A stretch of 64,000 nucleotides of DNA from Enterobacteriaceae bacterium 89 (GCA_014156375.1 RQJH01000001.1:649562-713561), one strand, 5' to 3'; counted from the stretch's first letter, positions 1-11,566 are shown. The notes: generated from the sequence alone by a model not told the origin. Made by a program: numbers and translations.

Positions 1-6
1 TCCCGT

Positions 7-34
7 ATAATACGTTTTCCTCATTCAGAGTCAA
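7..34 (-). promoter_or_regulatory. rRNA operon P2 promoter
   Basis: On the minus strand TTGACT (29-34) and TATTAT (7-12) are separated by 16 bp. They lie about 120 bp downstream of P1, the same P1-P2 arrangement as in E. coli rrn operons. Transcription leaves the window to the left. Confidence 0.88.
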
Positions 35-126
35 GCATTTATTTTCGCTTTTCTCTGTCAGAATTTCCGGAGAAACCCTGCTGAGCCGGCGGCTTGTTTG
101 CCGTTGTTCCGTGTCAGTGGAGGCGC

Positions 127-154
127 ATTATAGGGAGTTCTGAGACGTTGACAA
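127..154 (-). promoter_or_regulatory. rRNA operon P1 promoter
   Basis: Read on the minus strand, a TTGTCA -35 (149-154) and a TATAAT -10 (127-132) are separated by 16 bp and followed by the GC-rich GCGCC discriminator typical of stringently controlled rRNA promoters. The downstream sequence closely matches the E. coli rrnB leader, and in E. coli rrnB likewise follows murI. The A/T-rich run just upstream (about 160-180) fits an UP element. The 16S gene itself lies beyond the left edge. Confidence 0.9.
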
Positions 155-205
155 GTGTTGTTTGCAAAAAACTTTTCAACCGTCTCTTTTTTGCCCAAAC
201 GCGCA

Positions 206-1057
206 TTAAACAGGCAGTTTTTCAAGCCTTTCGAAGCCATATCGGCTTAAAACGGGCAAAAGTTGCTCAGTTTCCGGCGTTAACTCCATGCAGAAAGCGA
301 TACTCGCGTCCGCAGATTTTGCATCAGGGGCTTCATTTTCCAGCAGCCAGGCAGTGCGTCTCGCAATTGCCGCACCAGAATCGACCAGCCGGGTGCCTTC
401 TGGCAGCACCTGCAGCAGTTCATCCTGCAGTAAAGGAAAGTGCGTACATCCCAGTACGACGGTATCCGGCGGCTCAGGCATTCTCAGCCACGGCTTAAGA
501 ATGCGACGCAGTTCATCTAGCGGCACAGGCTCGCCGTGAAGTTTCGCTTCAGCCAGCTCCACCAGCTCTGCCGAGCCCAGCATCTCAATTTTGCATTCGT
601 TAGCGAAACGCGAAATCAGCTCATGCGTATAAGGACGCTTCACCGTGCCGCGCGTTGCCAGCAAGCCAACCACACCGTTCGCTGTCAGCCGGGCAGCAGG
701 CTTGATAGCCGGAACAACCCCAACGACCGGGAAAGCGAATTTTTCACGTAAGGCGGGAAGTGAAACGGTACTGGCGGTATTGCAGGCAATAACGGCAAGA
801 GCCAGAGGATAGCGTTGCTGAACGGCAGTCACGATTTCGAGGACGCGCTCAACGATAAAAGCTTCGGTCTTCTCGCCATAAGGAAAGGCAACGTTATCGA
901 AAGCGTAGATGTAATGAAGATCCGGCAACAGCTGTCGAATCTCATCATAAACCGACAACCCACCGACCCCGGAATCAAACACGAGGACGGTGGGACGTGG
1001 ATCAGAAGGTGTAGCTGCCAGACAAGGTGTATTCCCGTCCTGCAGTTGCGTAGCCAT
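206..1057 (-). CDS. murI: Glutamate racemase
   Basis: This cytoplasmic enzyme converts L-glutamate to D-glutamate for peptidoglycan precursors. The 283 residues match the E. coli length (285). The N-terminal DSG motif (28-30) and the two catalytic cysteines of the racemase fold are present, C92 in ACNTAS and C204 in GCTHFP. The 5' end overlaps the 3' end of btuB by 56 nt, as in E. coli, which suggests coupled translation. The rRNA operon promoters follow directly downstream. Confidence 0.97.
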   Translation of the reverse strand: MATQLQDGNTPCLAATPSDPRPTVLVFDSGVGGLSVYDEIRQLLPDLHYIYAFDNVAFPYGEKTEAFIVERVLEIVTAVQQRYPLALAVIACNTASTVSLPALREKFAFPVVGVVPAIKPAARLTANGVVGLLATRGTVKRPYTHELISRFANECKIEMLGSAELVELAEAKLHGEPVPLDELRRILKPWLRMPEPPDTVVLGCTHFPLLQDELLQVLPEGTRLVDSGAAIARRTAWLLENEAPDAKSADASIAFCMELTPETEQLLPVLSRYGFERLEKLPV

Positions 1058-2846
1058 AAACTGTCTCGTAGTCTTTATCGAACAGGTTGGCTATTTTACC
1101 ACGAACTGTCAGCTGTGAGGTGATCGGATATGACACCGCCAGATCCCACAGACTCACACCGCCCATTTTGACTGTTTGATACGGATACGAGCCGTAGTCA
1201 GTATCATAGCGGGACCCAAGATACTGGTAGGTTACGCCCCAGTCGAAATCATACACCTGCCAGTCCAACTGATACTTCACCTGCTGCTTAGCGCGGCGCG
1301 GCAGCAACTCATTGGTTTGTGCATCACGTGCATCCAGATAATCGTAGGAGACGGTGTGCGCCAATGGTCCGGTATCGAACGAGGCCGTGGCCTCGATACC
1401 TTTAATCCGCGCTTTGCCAATGTTGTAGTACTGCTGCAGGTGGTTGTCATAGTCGATCAGGTTATCGACGTCATTGCGATACCCTGAAACGCGCCAGTTC
1501 ACGCCTGCGGTTAAGCCCTCAAAAGCCCCTTCCCACTGCTTACTCTCTTCCGGGTTGAGATCGGGATTACCGCCAAAGGAACCATGCAGCTGACCGAGGT
1601 TCGGCGCCTTAAACGCTGTTCCGTAGGAAGCAATGAAACGGTAGCCCTCTACGAATTCCCAGGCCGCGCTACCCTGCCAGGTGCCGTGGTTACCAAACTG
1701 CGAGTTATCGTCGCCGCGAGCAGCCCCTTCAAAGGTAAAATCACCAAACTGCTGCAAACCGGTCAGATAAACACCGGTGTTTCGGATGTCATAGCCATCG
1801 GTGACATAATTAGTGCCAGGCTCTGTACTTTGCTTCTGCCAGTCTACACCTGCACCGATGTTTCCGTGACCCACATCGACGGAGTTGGCCCACTGCATGT
1901 TGTACTGCTTCACTTCATCCAGAGTCGCGCTTGAATCGTAGCGGCCCAGGTTCGGATCGTAGTTATAGTCTTTGCTGTGGCTGTAGCTGGACGTCAGCTG
2001 TGAGTGGAAGATGTCATGATTGAAGCGAATGCCGGCATCCCAGGTCTGGCTGTACAGCTGGCGAGTATCGACCAGAACACCGTTAAATGGACTCGCATCG
2101 TACGCCGTACGGTTGTCGTAACCGTAACCGCGCATAAACGCGCTCCAGTCATCAGAGAAGCTGTGCTCGAGCGCGCCATACAGCGTTTTACTCATAAAAC
2201 CGTCACGGTCGGTCTGCGGATAGCCACCGGTGTTGCCATCGGCCACCACATCGAACCCTTTGGTGTAGGTGTAATCGCCGGATAAAGTAACCCGGGTATT
2301 GTCACCAAGCTTCTGCTGCGTGCTGGCGTTGTAATCCTGATAACCATTGGAGCCCACACCCGCATTCAGCGTGGTGCCGTCTTTCTCGCGCGTGGTAATA
2401 ATGTTGACGACGCCGCCAATCGCATCTGAACCATACACCGCCGAGCGTGGACCACGAATATATTCAACGCGCTGCACCAGGCTAATCGGGAACTGGCTAA
2501 GGTCAGAAGAGCCGCTGACGCCCGCCTGATTCAGGCGCACGCCATCCACCAGCACCAGCACGTGGCTGGAGTTAGTGCCGCGAATGAACAGGGAAGACTG
2601 TTGGCCCATGCCACCACTCTGCGCAATATCCACACCCGGCAAACGACGCATCACATCGGTCAGGGAAGTCGATTGCCAGTGGTCAATTTGGTCGCGGGTC
2701 ACGACGGTGACCGGAGCCAGAACGGTATTCAGAGGCTGTTGAAAGCGATTTGCCGTAACCACCATCGTGTCTGAGCCACTGTCCTGCGCCCAGCCAGAAA
2801 AAGCTGTGACGGAGAGCGCCGTCAGCAGCGAAGCTTTTTTAATCAT
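1002..2846 (-). CDS. btuB: Vitamin B12 TonB-dependent outer-membrane receptor
   Basis: BtuB binds cobalamins at the outer membrane and imports them with energy from TonB. The start at 2846 gives 614 residues, the E. coli length, and a clean signal peptide ending near GWAQ. Upstream in-frame codons fall inside the riboswitch and were rejected. A TonB box (DTMVVTA) follows the signal peptide, then the plug domain, then a beta barrel ending in an aromatic (YTF). Expression is probably repressed by adenosylcobalamin through the leader riboswitch. The gene overlaps murI. Confidence 0.97.
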   Translation of the reverse strand: MIKKASLLTALSVTAFSGWAQDSGSDTMVVTANRFQQPLNTVLAPVTVVTRDQIDHWQSTSLTDVMRRLPGVDIAQSGGMGQQSSLFIRGTNSSHVLVLVDGVRLNQAGVSGSSDLSQFPISLVQRVEYIRGPRSAVYGSDAIGGVVNIITTREKDGTTLNAGVGSNGYQDYNASTQQKLGDNTRVTLSGDYTYTKGFDVVADGNTGGYPQTDRDGFMSKTLYGALEHSFSDDWSAFMRGYGYDNRTAYDASPFNGVLVDTRQLYSQTWDAGIRFNHDIFHSQLTSSYSHSKDYNYDPNLGRYDSSATLDEVKQYNMQWANSVDVGHGNIGAGVDWQKQSTEPGTNYVTDGYDIRNTGVYLTGLQQFGDFTFEGAARGDDNSQFGNHGTWQGSAAWEFVEGYRFIASYGTAFKAPNLGQLHGSFGGNPDLNPEESKQWEGAFEGLTAGVNWRVSGYRNDVDNLIDYDNHLQQYYNIGKARIKGIEATASFDTGPLAHTVSYDYLDARDAQTNELLPRRAKQQVKYQLDWQVYDFDWGVTYQYLGSRYDTDYGSYPYQTVKMGGVSLWDLAVSYPITSQLTVRGKIANLFDKDYETVYGYATAGREYTLSGSYTF

Positions 2847-3085
2847 TATAAAAGCATCCAGTATATATAGAAGGATGCCGCTGGACTCATCGATAGATCG
2901 CGATGATGAGATTCCGTTGCGACGTACTCCGGCAGGTCTTCGGGCTGGGTGGCGTGTTGTGGATGAAGACTTCCCGTTTTTACACAGTGTCTGCAATTCA
3001 TCCCGCCAGTCTTTACCGCTGCGCGTCAGCTCCAGATTCGCACTGGATTCCCTTTTCACTCTCAGGACCGGAAACAAGATGCTAC
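2847..3085 (-). promoter_or_regulatory. Cobalamin riboswitch of btuB
   Basis: The btuB leader on the minus strand contains the conserved core of the adenosylcobalamin riboswitch: a GGGAATCCAGTGCGAATC segment (about 3034-3051), a GCTGACGCGCAGCGGTAA segment and the B12 box GCCCGAAGACCTGCC (about 2931-2945). A hairpin with arms 2854-2859 and 2873-2878 sits just before the start codon and can occlude the ribosome-binding site, as in E. coli btuB. The remaining sequence up to trmA (3086-3204) holds only the putative divergent promoters. Confidence 0.93.
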
Positions 3086-3204
3086 ATTCAGTAACATACA
3101 GATGTCCAGACAGCCATTCATGAATTGGGATCGCTCAAGAGGCTGGACATCCTGTGTGCATTCCCTACAATCGCCGCGTAATTTTTTATCACTCAGGAAG
3201 CATC

Positions 3205-4305
3205 ATGACCCCCGAACACCTGCCGACAGAACAGTACGAGGCCCAGCTGGCGGAGAAAGTCGTCCGTCTGCAAACAATGATGGCGCCCCATAACGCACCG
3301 GTTCCGGAGGTGTTTCGCTCACCTGTGAGTCACTACCGCATGCGCGCCGAGTTTCGCATGTGGCACGACGGGGACGATCTCTACCACATCATTTTTGACC
3401 AGCAGACCAAACAGCGAATTCGCGTCGATACCTTCCCGGCGGCCAGCGAGCTGATTAATGCATTAATGAAAGCGGTGCTGGACGGAGTTAAAGCAGAGAA
3501 GACCCTGCGCCACAAGCTGTTCCAGATTGATTACCTGACCACCATGAGCAATCAGGCTATCGTCTCGCTGCTGTATCACAAGAAGCTGGATGAAGAGTGG
3601 CAGGAAGCGGCGACAAAACTGCGTGATGCTCTGCGTGCCGCCAATCTGAACGTGCAGCTGATTGGCCGTGCGACCAAAACTAAAATCGAGCTGGATCGGG
3701 ACTATATTGACGAGCGTCTGCCGGTGGGCGGTCGCGAGATGATCTACCGCCAGGTAGAAAACAGCTTCACCCAGCCGAATGCGGCGATGAACATCCAGAT
3801 GCTGGAATGGGCGCTGAACGCGACGGAAGATTCAAAAGGCGATCTGCTGGAACTTTACTGCGGCAACGGCAACTTTTCGCTGGCGCTGGCCCGCAATTTT
3901 GACCGCGTGCTGGCAACCGAAATTGCCAAACCATCGGTAGCCGCTGCGCAATACAACATCGCGGCGAACCACATCGACAACGTACAAATCATTCGTATGT
4001 CGGCGGAAGAATTTACCCAGGCGATGAACGGCGTTCGCGAGTTTAACCGCCTGCAGGGTATCGATCTGAAGAGCTATCAGTGTGAGACGATTTTTGTCGA
4101 TCCGCCGCGCAGCGGGCTGGACAGTGAAACCGAGAAGATGGTGCAGGCTTACCCGCGTATTCTTTATATTTCCTGTAATCCGGAAACGCTGTGCAAGAAC
4201 CTGGAAACATTAGGCCAGACGCACAAAGTAGAACGCCTGGCCCTGTTCGATCAGTTCCCGTACACCCATCATATGGAGTGCGGGGTCTGGCTGACGAAGA
4301 AGTAA
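3205..4305 (+). CDS. trmA: tRNA/tmRNA (uracil-C5)-methyltransferase
   Basis: TrmA makes 5-methyluridine at position 54 of tRNAs (and in tmRNA) using S-adenosylmethionine. The start at 3205, preceded by AGGAAG, gives 366 residues, as in E. coli. The SAM motif [11 protein letters not shown] is near 218-228. The catalytic nucleophile C324 (SCNPETL) and general base E358 (HHMECG) are at the E. coli positions. A good hairpin terminator follows. Confidence 0.97.
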   Translation: MTPEHLPTEQYEAQLAEKVVRLQTMMAPHNAPVPEVFRSPVSHYRMRAEFRMWHDGDDLYHIIFDQQTKQRIRVDTFPAASELINALMKAVLDGVKAEKTLRHKLFQIDYLTTMSNQAIVSLLYHKKLDEEWQEAATKLRDALRAANLNVQLIGRATKTKIELDRDYIDERLPVGGREMIYRQVENSFTQPNAAMNIQMLEWALNATEDSKGDLLELYCGNGNFSLALARNFDRVLATEIAKPSVAAAQYNIAANHIDNVQIIRMSAEEFTQAMNGVREFNRLQGIDLKSYQCETIFVDPPRSGLDSETEKMVQAYPRILYISCNPETLCKNLETLGQTHKVERLALFDQFPYTHHMECGVWLTKK

Positions 4306-4312
4306 CTCATTC

Positions 4313-4345
4313 AAGGCCGGATTTCTTCCGGCCTTACCGTTTTTA
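4313..4345 (+). terminator. Rho-independent terminator after trmA
   Basis: The arms AAGGCCGG (4313-4320) and CCGGCCTT (4328-4335) form a perfect 8-bp stem, followed by a T-rich run. It can also serve yijD from the opposite side. Confidence 0.8.
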
Positions 4346-4702
4346 TTCAGCCGCTTCGGCTTTACGATTACGCATCCGATAACCGATCCAGAACACCATT
4401 AGCACGGACAGCACTGCCGGGAAGAAGTTAGAGCCGATGTCCGGGTATTCCGCGCGCACCACGGTGCTGTACACCAGCACGCCAAGAATAAAGCAGGCGG
4501 CGGCAAGCCCTGGCAGGCCAACCGGCATGGTGCGATTCTGATAACGTTGATGCAGACAGTAGACCGTCAGCACCAGCGCGATAAGGGGGAATACGGAAAA
4601 AGGGACGATGGAGCTGAACAATGCTGCAAATGTGCCATTGATGGATAAACCTGCAACCAGCGCCAGCAACAACGTACCTCTGTCTTGACCTGTCTGTTTC
4701 AT
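4343..4702 (-). CDS. yijD: Inner-membrane protein YijD (DUF1422)
   Basis: This is a 119-residue hydrophobic protein of unknown function, the same length as E. coli YijD and nearly identical to it. About four membrane segments are visible (roughly 9-28, 32-50, 62-82 and 92-108), followed by a short charged C-terminal tail. It lies 15 bp downstream of fabR and is probably co-transcribed with it, as in E. coli. The sequence gives no clue to its biochemical role. Confidence 0.93.
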   Translation of the reverse strand: MKQTGQDRGTLLLALVAGLSINGTFAALFSSIVPFSVFPLIALVLTVYCLHQRYQNRTMPVGLPGLAAACFILGVLVYSTVVRAEYPDIGSNFFPAVLSVLMVFWIGYRMRNRKAEAAE

Positions 4703-4717
4703 TGCTCGTCCTTCACG

Positions 4718-5353
4718 TTATTCGGAATGATTTGTCGTCTTTTCTTGTTCACGGCGATACCAGTAATACGCGCCTTTGGAGATCATCCGCAGCTGTAGTA
4801 CCAGTCGCTCTTCTAAATGCCGACGCTGCTCCGGGCTCACATCCAGCGCCTCCGCACCGGCGCTGAACACAATAGTCACCATCGCTTCGGCTTGCGCTTC
4901 CGTAAAGGCGCGTGGCATATGGTTTTCGATTTCGAGATAGTCAGCAAGTTCCGCAATAAAGTGCTGGATTTCGCGCGCGACGGCGGCGCGAAACGCGGCA
5001 GAAGTGCCGGAACGCTCACGCAACAGCAGGCGGAATGCGTTGGGATTATTACCGATAAATTCCATGAATGTTGAGACGGAAGTCCGGATCACGCTGCCGC
5101 CTTTAGCGATACGCTGACGTGCCTGACGCATCAGCTGACGTAGCATCAGTCCGCTTTCATCGACCATCGTCAACCCAAGCTCATCCACATCGCGGAAATG
5201 GCGATAGAAAGATGTTGGTGCGATCCCCGCTTCGCGTGCCACTTCACGCAAACTGAGGCTGGCAAAACTTCTTTCCGCACTCAGCTGGCTGAAAGCCGCT
5301 TCCACCAGCGAACGCCGGGTTTTTTCTTTTTGTTGTGCTCTAACGCCCATCAC
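4718..5353 (-). CDS. fabR: TetR-family repressor of unsaturated fatty acid synthesis
   Basis: FabR represses fabA and fabB according to the unsaturated/saturated acyl pool. The 211-residue protein has an N-terminal TetR helix-turn-helix (about 22-60: [21 protein letters not shown]) and a helical ligand-binding domain. Two start codons are adjacent (5353 and 5350), and the second gives the usual MGVRAQQ start. The C-terminal tail (TTNHSE) is shorter than and different from that of E. coli FabR. It is divergent from sthA and in an operon with yijD. Confidence 0.94.
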   Translation of the reverse strand: MMGVRAQQKEKTRRSLVEAAFSQLSAERSFASLSLREVAREAGIAPTSFYRHFRDVDELGLTMVDESGLMLRQLMRQARQRIAKGGSVIRTSVSTFMEFIGNNPNAFRLLLRERSGTSAAFRAAVAREIQHFIAELADYLEIENHMPRAFTEAQAEAMVTIVFSAGAEALDVSPEQRRHLEERLVLQLRMISKGAYYWYRREQEKTTNHSE

Positions 5354-5550
5354 GATATCTGAATCCTTCCATCTGCCTTGCCGGCACTATACCAGAGATT
5401 AAAACTAATCTGTTTGAGGTGCTTTGTGAATGATTGTTTACGGGCGGTTTGTGCTTTGTGGGCGCAAAAAAGCACAACGATAATTGGGTTATCCCGGCAA
5501 TGATGTTAGTATTCTGTTGCTTTTATGTATAAGAACAGGTAAGCCTTACC

Positions 5551-6951
5551 ATGCCACACACCTACGATTATGATGCAATAGTAATTGGTTCTGGCCCGGG
5601 CGGCGAAGGTGCCGCAATGGGGCTGGTGAAACAGGGAGCCCGTGTCGCCGTTATCGAGCGTTATCATAACGTCGGCGGCGGCTGTACCCATTGGGGAACT
5701 ATCCCCTCGAAAGCCCTTCGCCATGCCGTCAGCCGCATTATTGAATTCAACCAGAATCCTCTCTACAGCGACCACTCCCGACTTCTCCGTTCCTCTTTCG
5801 CCGATATCCTGAATCATGCCGACAGCGTGATTAACCAGCAGACGCGGATGAGACAGGGATTCTACGAGCGCAACCACTGCGAAATTCTGCAGGGCGACGC
5901 CCACTTTATTGACGAACACACCATCGCGCTGGAATGCCATGACGGCTCCGTTGAAACGCTGACGGCAGAAAAGTTCGTCATCGCCTGTGGTTCGCGCCCA
6001 TATCGCCCGGATGATGTTGATTTTGCTCATCCGCGCGTTTACGACAGCGACTCAATCCTGAGCCTGCACCACGAGCCTCGCCACGTGATCATCTACGGTG
6101 CCGGGGTGATTGGCTGCGAATATGCGTCGATCTTCCGCGGAATGGAGGTCAAAGTTGATTTGATCAACACCCGCGACCGCCTGCTGGCGTTCCTCGATCA
6201 GGAGATGTCAGACTCGCTCTCCTATCACTTCTGGAATAGCGGCGTCGTCATTCGCCATAACGAAGAGTACGAGAAGATCGAGCCACTGGATGACGGCGTG
6301 ATCATGCACCTGAAGTCCGGCAAAAAGCTGAAGGCCGACTGCCTGCTGTATGCCAACGGACGTACCGGTAACACCGATACGCTGGCGCTGGATAACATTG
6401 GCCTGAAAGCCGACAGCCGTGGTCAGCTGAAAGTGAACAGCATGTACCAGACCGCAATCCCACACATTTATGCCGTGGGTGACGTAATTGGTTATCCAAG
6501 TCTGGCTTCAGCCGCTTACGATCAGGGCCGCATCGCCGCACAGGCGATGGTGAAAGGCGAAGCCACCGCGCATCTGATTGAAGATATTCCGACCGGCATC
6601 TACACCATTCCGGAAATCAGCTCTGTCGGCAAAACCGAGCAGCAGCTGACGGCGATGAAAGTGCCGTACGAAGTGGGTCGTGCGCAGTTCAAGCATCTTG
6701 CTCGGGCGCAGATCGTGGGAATGAGCGTGGGAACCCTGAAGATCCTGTTCCATCGGGAAACGAAAGAGATCCTCGGCATTCACTGCTTTGGTGAGCGCGC
6801 GGCCGAAATCATTCACATCGGCCAGGCGATAATGGAGCAGAAAGGTGGTGGTAACACCATCGAGTACTTCGTTAACACCACCTTTAACTACCCGACCATG
6901 GCAGAAGCCTATCGGGTAGCGGCACTGAATGGCTTAAACCGCCTGTTTTAA
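5551..6951 (+). CDS. sthA: Soluble pyridine nucleotide transhydrogenase
   Basis: SthA is a cytoplasmic flavoprotein that equilibrates NADPH with NAD+ and mainly drains excess NADPH. The 466 residues match E. coli. An FAD-binding GSGPGGEG motif (13-20), a second dinucleotide fold ([10 protein letters not shown]) and the C-terminal dimerisation domain are visible. The disulfide motif of related reductases is reduced to a single cysteine (C45 in CTHWGT), which is characteristic of this family. Its 3' end overlaps oxyR by 18 bp in convergent orientation, as in E. coli. Confidence 0.97.
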   Translation: MPHTYDYDAIVIGSGPGGEGAAMGLVKQGARVAVIERYHNVGGGCTHWGTIPSKALRHAVSRIIEFNQNPLYSDHSRLLRSSFADILNHADSVINQQTRMRQGFYERNHCEILQGDAHFIDEHTIALECHDGSVETLTAEKFVIACGSRPYRPDDVDFAHPRVYDSDSILSLHHEPRHVIIYGAGVIGCEYASIFRGMEVKVDLINTRDRLLAFLDQEMSDSLSYHFWNSGVVIRHNEEYEKIEPLDDGVIMHLKSGKKLKADCLLYANGRTGNTDTLALDNIGLKADSRGQLKVNSMYQTAIPHIYAVGDVIGYPSLASAAYDQGRIAAQAMVKGEATAHLIEDIPTGIYTIPEISSVGKTEQQLTAMKVPYEVGRAQFKHLARAQIVGMSVGTLKILFHRETKEILGIHCFGERAAEIIHIGQAIMEQKGGGNTIEYFVNTTFNYPTMAEAYRVAALNGLNRLF

Positions 6952-7851
6952 CGGTTTATCGAAATGGCCATCCATCTGCGTGCGGATGGCCTCTGCCAGC
7001 TGCTCATAGCGGCTGCGCAGCGGTGATCCCGGACGATAAACCAGCCCGACGGTACGACGCGGCTCCGGCTTAATGCACGGCAGATAGACTACGCCATCGC
7101 GCTTGCGTTCTGGCGGAACGGCCAGCGCCGGTAACAGCGTAATCCCGCTGCCCGCTGCCACCATGTTACGCAAAGTCTCAAGGCTGGTTGCGCGGAAATG
7201 GGTGTCCTCATCGGCACCCGCTTCAAAGCAGAAGCCCATCGCCTGATCGCGCAGGCAGTGGCCGTCTTCCAGCATCAGCAGTTTCTCACCAGCCAGATCG
7301 GACATCGGTACGCACTCGCGGTTTGCCCACGGGTGATCTTCATAAATCGCCAGCATCATCGGCTCATCGAACAGCGGCACCTCAATAAAGGCTTCGCTCT
7401 CTTTGACCAGCGCCAGAATGGCGCAGTCGAGCTTACCGCTGTCAAGCTGAGCCAGCAGCTGATGCGTCTGCGCTTCATGCAGATACATTTCAAGTTTCGG
7501 GAAACTTTGGTGCAGCATCGGAATGATGTGCGGCAACAGGTAAGGCCCCACGGTCGGGATCAGGCCAATATGCAGCGGCCCGGACATCGTTTCGCCCTGC
7601 TGACTTGCCATCTCCTTAAGCACTTTGACCTCACGCAGCACCGTGCGCGCCTGATCCACCAGCAGTAATCCTGCCTGAGTGAACAGCACTTTACGGCTGG
7701 TGCGCTCCAGCAGCATCACCCCGAGCTCATCTTCCAGCTTGCGGATCTGCCCGCTTAACGTCGGTTGGCTGACGTGGCAGGAATCCGCCGCACGGCGAAA
7801 ATGGCGATGCTCGGCTAACGCTACCAGGTATTCAAGATCACGAATATTCAT
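6934..7851 (-). CDS. oxyR: Hydrogen peroxide-sensing LysR-type regulator
   Basis: OxyR activates peroxide defence genes (katG, oxyS, dps and others) when oxidised. The 305 residues match E. coli. The N-terminal winged helix-turn-helix (about 16-45) is intact, and the redox pair C199 and C208 is at the exact E. coli positions (GHC...GFC). The gene is divergent from oxyS and convergent with sthA. Its target katG lies about 8 kb away in this window. Confidence 0.97.
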   Translation of the reverse strand: MNIRDLEYLVALAEHRHFRRAADSCHVSQPTLSGQIRKLEDELGVMLLERTSRKVLFTQAGLLLVDQARTVLREVKVLKEMASQQGETMSGPLHIGLIPTVGPYLLPHIIPMLHQSFPKLEMYLHEAQTHQLLAQLDSGKLDCAILALVKESEAFIEVPLFDEPMMLAIYEDHPWANRECVPMSDLAGEKLLMLEDGHCLRDQAMGFCFEAGADEDTHFRATSLETLRNMVAAGSGITLLPALAVPPERKRDGVVYLPCIKPEPRRTVGLVYRPGSPLRSRYEQLAEAIRTQMDGHFDKPLKQAV

Positions 7852-7946
7852 TATTCATCCTCCATCGCCACGATAGTTCATGGCGATAGATAGCATAGCA
7901 ACGAACGATTATCCCTATCAAGCCTTCTGGTCAATAATAGTCCACA

Positions 7947-8056
7947 GAAACGAGACAGTACCTCACTAACCCTTGAAGCCACTGACTCGTTCAGAGTTTC
8001 TCTCTGATACAAATAACTAAAGCCAACGTGAACTTTGCGGACCCCGTGGTCCGCTT
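7947..8056 (+). ncRNA. oxyS: OxyS small regulatory RNA
   Basis: The sequence is homologous to E. coli OxyS along its length. It begins GAAACG at 7947, carries the conserved internal segments CCCTTGAAG and ACTAAAGCCAACGTGAACTT, and ends in the hairpin GCGGACC/GGTCCGC (8037-8043 and 8048-8054) followed by eight T. It sits upstream of and divergent to oxyR, as in E. coli. In E. coli it is an Hfq-dependent RNA induced by OxyR that represses rpoS and fhlA. The 90 bp between it and oxyR contain several ATAG/CTAT elements compatible with OxyR binding, but no full consensus site is clear. Confidence 0.93.
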
Positions 8057-8100
8057 TTTTTTGCGTAAAAAAGCCTGGTGGTTAGCCAGGCTCTTATTTT

Positions 8101-8140
8101 TCCCCTCTCCACGTGGGAGAGGGGTTGGGGAGAGGGCATC
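8101..8140. repeat. GAGAGGG palindromic repeat, copy 1
   Basis: A single unit lies between the OxyS terminator and the argH stop. The hairpin arms CCCCTCTCC (8102-8110) and GGAGAGGGG (8116-8124) are followed by the asymmetric tail TTGGGGAGAGGGCATCAG. It has the size and placement of an enterobacterial REP element. Confidence 0.8.
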
Positions 8141-8154
8141 AGACCGCAGCGAAC

Positions 8155-9528
8155 TTAACCCAATCGCACCTTAGCATCGGCAATCGCCTGAGCCACCTGT
8201 TTTGGCGACACCCCCCCTTTCGCCGCACGCTTATCAAGACACGACTGCAAAGACAGAATCGGATACACGTCTTCGCCAATCACTGCGCTGAATTTCTGCA
8301 AATCTGCCAGCGGCAGATCTTCCAGCGGTTTGCCCTGACGAATGGCTTCCACCACGGTTTCACCCACAATATGGTGCGCCTCGCGGAACGGAACGCCTTT
8401 CGCGACCAGATAATCTGCCAGTTCAGTTGAGTTGGCGTAGCCCTGCTGCGCCGCTTCCTGACAGCGTGGACGTTTGACCTGAATCCCATCCAGCACCAGC
8501 GCCGCCATATGCAGGCAGTCGAGCCAGGTATCCAGCGCGTCGAACAGCCCTTCTTTGTCTTCCTGCATATCTTTGTTATACGCCAGCGGCAGGCCCTTCA
8601 AGGTCATCATCATCCCGGTCAGTGCACCCTGCACACGGCCGCATTTGCCGCGGATAAGCTCCAGCGCATCCGGGTTTTTCTTCTGCGGCATTAAGGAAGA
8701 GCCCGAAGTTACACGGTCCGACAGCTCGACAAAGCCCGCTTCGCCGGAGTTAAAGAAAATCAGATCTTCGGCAAAGCGCGACAGGTGCACCATGCCGATA
8801 GAAGCATTTGAGAGCAGTTCCAGCACGTGATCGCGGTCAGAAACGCTGTCCAGGCTGTTGCGAGTTGCGGAGGCAAAGCCCAGCCAGCCGGCCAGCTGCT
8901 CACGGTCAATCTCATACGCCGTCCCCGCCAGCGCGCCGCTGCCCAGTGGGCTCACGTCCAGGCGACGCAGCGTATCCTGCAAACGGCTTTCATCACGCGC
9001 CAGCATCTCGACATACGCCAGACTCCAGTGGGCAAACGTCACTGGCTGCGCACGCTGCAGATGGGTATAGCCCGGCATCACCGCATCCTGATTATTCTGC
9101 GCAGTTTCCACCAGCGCAGTTTGCAGCTGGCGGTTGGCGCTCAGCAGTTCAGAAATAGTGTCTTTGCACCACAGTTTGAGATCGGTCGCCACCTGATCGT
9201 TACGGCTACGCCCGGTGTGCAGCTTTTTACCCAGTTGGCCGACTTTGTCGATAAGCTTGCCTTCCACCCAGCTGTGAATATCTTCAGCGTCGCTTTCCAG
9301 GATCTGCTGCGGATTGGCGCGAACCTCTTCCAGCAGGATAGTCAGCGCTTCTTCCAGCTGCTGCTGCTCTGCGCCCGTCAGCACGCCGACGGTCACCAGC
9401 GCTTTGGACCAGGCCACAGAGCCAACGATATCCTGCTCCGCCAGGCGATAGTCAAAGCGCAAAGAGTCGTTGAACTGTTTGAACCGTTGATCCGCTGCCT
9501 GAGTAAAACGCCCGCCCCAAAGTGCCAT
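8155..9528 (-). CDS. argH: Argininosuccinate lyase
   Basis: ArgH cleaves argininosuccinate to arginine and fumarate, the last step of arginine synthesis. The start at 9528 gives 457 residues as in E. coli; a longer in-frame extension runs into the repeat region and was rejected. The fumarase/lyase superfamily signature [10 protein letters not shown] is at 276-285, the conserved TH pair is at 155-156, and the HTGRSRNDQ motif is near 104-112. It is the last gene of argCBH, separated from argB by a palindromic repeat. Confidence 0.97.
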   Translation of the reverse strand: MALWGGRFTQAADQRFKQFNDSLRFDYRLAEQDIVGSVAWSKALVTVGVLTGAEQQQLEEALTILLEEVRANPQQILESDAEDIHSWVEGKLIDKVGQLGKKLHTGRSRNDQVATDLKLWCKDTISELLSANRQLQTALVETAQNNQDAVMPGYTHLQRAQPVTFAHWSLAYVEMLARDESRLQDTLRRLDVSPLGSGALAGTAYEIDREQLAGWLGFASATRNSLDSVSDRDHVLELLSNASIGMVHLSRFAEDLIFFNSGEAGFVELSDRVTSGSSLMPQKKNPDALELIRGKCGRVQGALTGMMMTLKGLPLAYNKDMQEDKEGLFDALDTWLDCLHMAALVLDGIQVKRPRCQEAAQQGYANSTELADYLVAKGVPFREAHHIVGETVVEAIRQGKPLEDLPLADLQKFSAVIGEDVYPILSLQSCLDKRAAKGGVSPKQVAQAIADAKVRLG

Positions 9529-9584
9529 AACATTTTCCTTAAGATTCATTGAGTATTGCCGGAATTGATCCAGCCAGAAAACAA

Positions 9585-9675
9585 CCCTCACCCCTGCCCT
9601 CTCCCTGAGGGAGAGGGGGAAAACCAGCGCCGGCCAGTTCCCTCGCCCCTTTGGGGAGAGGGTCAGGGTGAGGGG
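9585..9675. repeat. GAGAGGG palindromic repeat, copy 2 (paired units)
   Basis: Two units face each other inside the argCBH operon. The first hairpin is built on CCCTCTCCC/GGGAGAGGG, the second on CCCCTTTGGGG, and CCCTCACC and GGTGAGGGG lie at the outer ends. The pair fills nearly all of the argB-argH gap and may affect the relative yield or stability of the argH message. Confidence 0.8.
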
Positions 9676-9681
9676 AAAGAA

Positions 9682-10458
9682 TTAAGCCAGAATACGAGTA
9701 CCAATCGGCGTGCCGTTAAATAAAGACGGCAGCTGCTCGGCATGACGCCATGAAGCGATATCCACCGGACGACCCAGCGTGCGGGCCGCATCCAGCGCAG
9801 CATTCACTTTGACAATCATCCCGTCGGTAATAATCCCCTGGTCGATCAGCTGCTCTGCTTTCGCTGCGGTCATTTCCGCAATACGCTGGCCTTTACCGTC
9901 GAGAATGCCGCTCACGTCAGAGAGCAGGATCAGATCGGCACCCAGCGTTGCCGCCAGCGCGGTCGCGGCCTGATCGGCGTTGACGTTCATCAGTTGACCT
10001 TCTTCGGTCACACCAATCGAACTCACCACCGGCAGAAAACCACCTTCCAGCAGCGTATTAATCAGCTTCGGTGAACCCGGCTGCGCGTGGCCGACATGCC
10101 CCAGCTCTTCATCAAGCTGAGAAACCTTCACGCTGTCGCCATCGCCAAGATACAGACCAACGGACGCGATATGATGTTTCTTCGCCCACGCCAGCAGCGT
10201 TTTGTTAGCCGTTCCGGCCAGTGCACCGGTGATAATGTCAATCTGATCGGCAGGCGTCACGCGCAGGCCGTTTTTCTTTTTCACCGGCAGGTTAAGCTGT
10301 TTCATCAGCTCATCCACCACGCAGCCACCGCCGTGAACGATCACCAGCGGGCGTTGGTGCTCAGCGCGATAGTTCACCAGCGCGGTAAACAGACGCTCCA
10401 GCGCTTCTTCACTGTCCAGCAGCACACCACCGAGTTTGATAATTAAAGGATTCATCAT
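9682..10458 (-). CDS. argB: Acetylglutamate kinase
   Basis: ArgB phosphorylates N-acetylglutamate, the second step of arginine synthesis. The 258 residues match E. coli. The amino acid kinase fold is recognisable from the phosphate-binding KLGG (8-11), the VHGGG loop (about 41-45) and the NVNADQAA segment. It lies 15 bp downstream of argC in the argCBH operon under ArgR control. Confidence 0.97.
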   Translation of the reverse strand: MMNPLIIKLGGVLLDSEEALERLFTALVNYRAEHQRPLVIVHGGGCVVDELMKQLNLPVKKKNGLRVTPADQIDIITGALAGTANKTLLAWAKKHHIASVGLYLGDGDSVKVSQLDEELGHVGHAQPGSPKLINTLLEGGFLPVVSSIGVTEEGQLMNVNADQAATALAATLGADLILLSDVSGILDGKGQRIAEMTAAKAEQLIDQGIITDGMIVKVNAALDAARTLGRPVDIASWRHAEQLPSLFNGTPIGTRILA

Positions 10459-10473
10459 CGCGCCTGTTTTCCG

Positions 10474-11478
10474 TCAAAGAAGAGACTGCGTTTCGGCAAA
10501 GCCAAAACGAATATTTGCACACTGCATGGCCTGAGCCGCCGCGCCTTTCAGCAGGTTATCTTCTGCGGCAACCACAATCAGATACTCGCCCTGCACCGCA
10601 AAACCAATATCGCAGAACGGCAGACCCACCACATTTTTCAGCGCCGGAACGCCATTATCGTACAGACGAACCAATGGCTTATGCGCATACGCCGTGGTGA
10701 AGCAATCCGCCACCTGAGCACGAGTCACGCCCGGCTTCAGACGACAGGTAATGGTTTCCAGAATGCCGCGTTTAAAGTTACCCAGGTGCGGGGTAAAAAT
10801 CACCTCTGCGCCCAGGTGAGTGGTAATTTCCGGATGATGGCGGTGATTGAACACGCCGTAAGGCTGCAGGCTGACTTCGCAGAAGCTGTTGGAAATCGCC
10901 GCCTTGCGTCCGGCACCGCTCACGCCACTGGTTGCGTTGATCACCGGCCATTGAGAAAGATCTAACAGACCGGCGTCGATCAGCGGTTTGAGGGAGAGCT
11001 GCGCCGCCGTGGGGTAGCACCCTGGCACCGCAATCAGATTGGCTTCTTTGATCTTATCGCCGCTCCACTCCGCAAGCCCGTACACCGCCTGCTCCAGCAG
11101 CTGCGGGTGCTGATGAGTGAAGCCATAATATTTCTGGTAAAAATCAGCATCGTTAACGCGGAACGCACCGGAAAGGTCGAACACCACGCAGCCTGCATCG
11201 AGGAACTGAGGCGCCAAGTCGTGGCTCACCTCATGCGCCGTAGCGAGGAACACCACGTCCACACCCGCGCTAAATTCGCGAATATCGGACATCGGCTGCA
11301 GAGGCAAATCGACAATGCCTTTCAGCTGCGGATGCAGTTCGGAGATTAGCTTTCCAGCATCATTGCTTTGCGCTGAGACCGTCAAAGCGGTTATGTTCAT
11401 ATGCGGATGACGATTTACGTAGCTCACCAGCTCTGCGCCAGCATAACCGCTTGCGCCTACTATCAGCGTATTCAACAT
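10474..11478 (-). CDS. argC: N-acetyl-gamma-glutamyl-phosphate reductase
   Basis: ArgC reduces N-acetylglutamyl phosphate with NADPH, the third step of arginine synthesis. The 334 residues match the family. The NADP-binding [10 protein letters not shown] (8-17) and the active-site cysteine C154 in VPGCYPT are present. It is the first gene of argCBH, divergent from argE across a shared pair of ARG boxes. Confidence 0.97.
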   Translation of the reverse strand: MLNTLIVGASGYAGAELVSYVNRHPHMNITALTVSAQSNDAGKLISELHPQLKGIVDLPLQPMSDIREFSAGVDVVFLATAHEVSHDLAPQFLDAGCVVFDLSGAFRVNDADFYQKYYGFTHQHPQLLEQAVYGLAEWSGDKIKEANLIAVPGCYPTAAQLSLKPLIDAGLLDLSQWPVINATSGVSGAGRKAAISNSFCEVSLQPYGVFNHRHHPEITTHLGAEVIFTPHLGNFKRGILETITCRLKPGVTRAQVADCFTTAYAHKPLVRLYDNGVPALKNVVGLPFCDIGFAVQGEYLIVVAAEDNLLKGAAAQAMQCANIRFGFAETQSLL

Positions 11479-11501
11479 CGGGTTCCTTTATGCTCAACGA
11501 T

Positions 11502-11540
11502 AATGTATTTTTATTCACAAATACTGCATGAATATTGATA
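11502..11540. promoter_or_regulatory. ArgR operator (two ARG boxes) between argC and argE
   Basis: Two 18-bp imperfect palindromes, AATGTATTTTTATTCACA (11502-11519) and ACTGCATGAATATTGATA (11523-11540), are separated by 3 bp. This is the classic paired ARG-box spacing. They overlap the divergent argCBH and argE promoters, so arginine-bound ArgR should repress both. Confidence 0.82.
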
Positions 11541-11566
11541 CTATCACGACCTGAGGTGTGTCAACA

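Noticed and set aside
2847-3077. Long N-terminal extension of btuB
   Set aside because: The extension is translated from the cobalamin riboswitch and lacks similarity to receptors; the signal peptide begins at 2846.
7861-7946. Complete OxyR binding site between oxyR and oxyS
   Set aside because: Several ATAG and CTAT elements are present, but I could not fit them to the full spaced consensus, so no discrete site is claimed.
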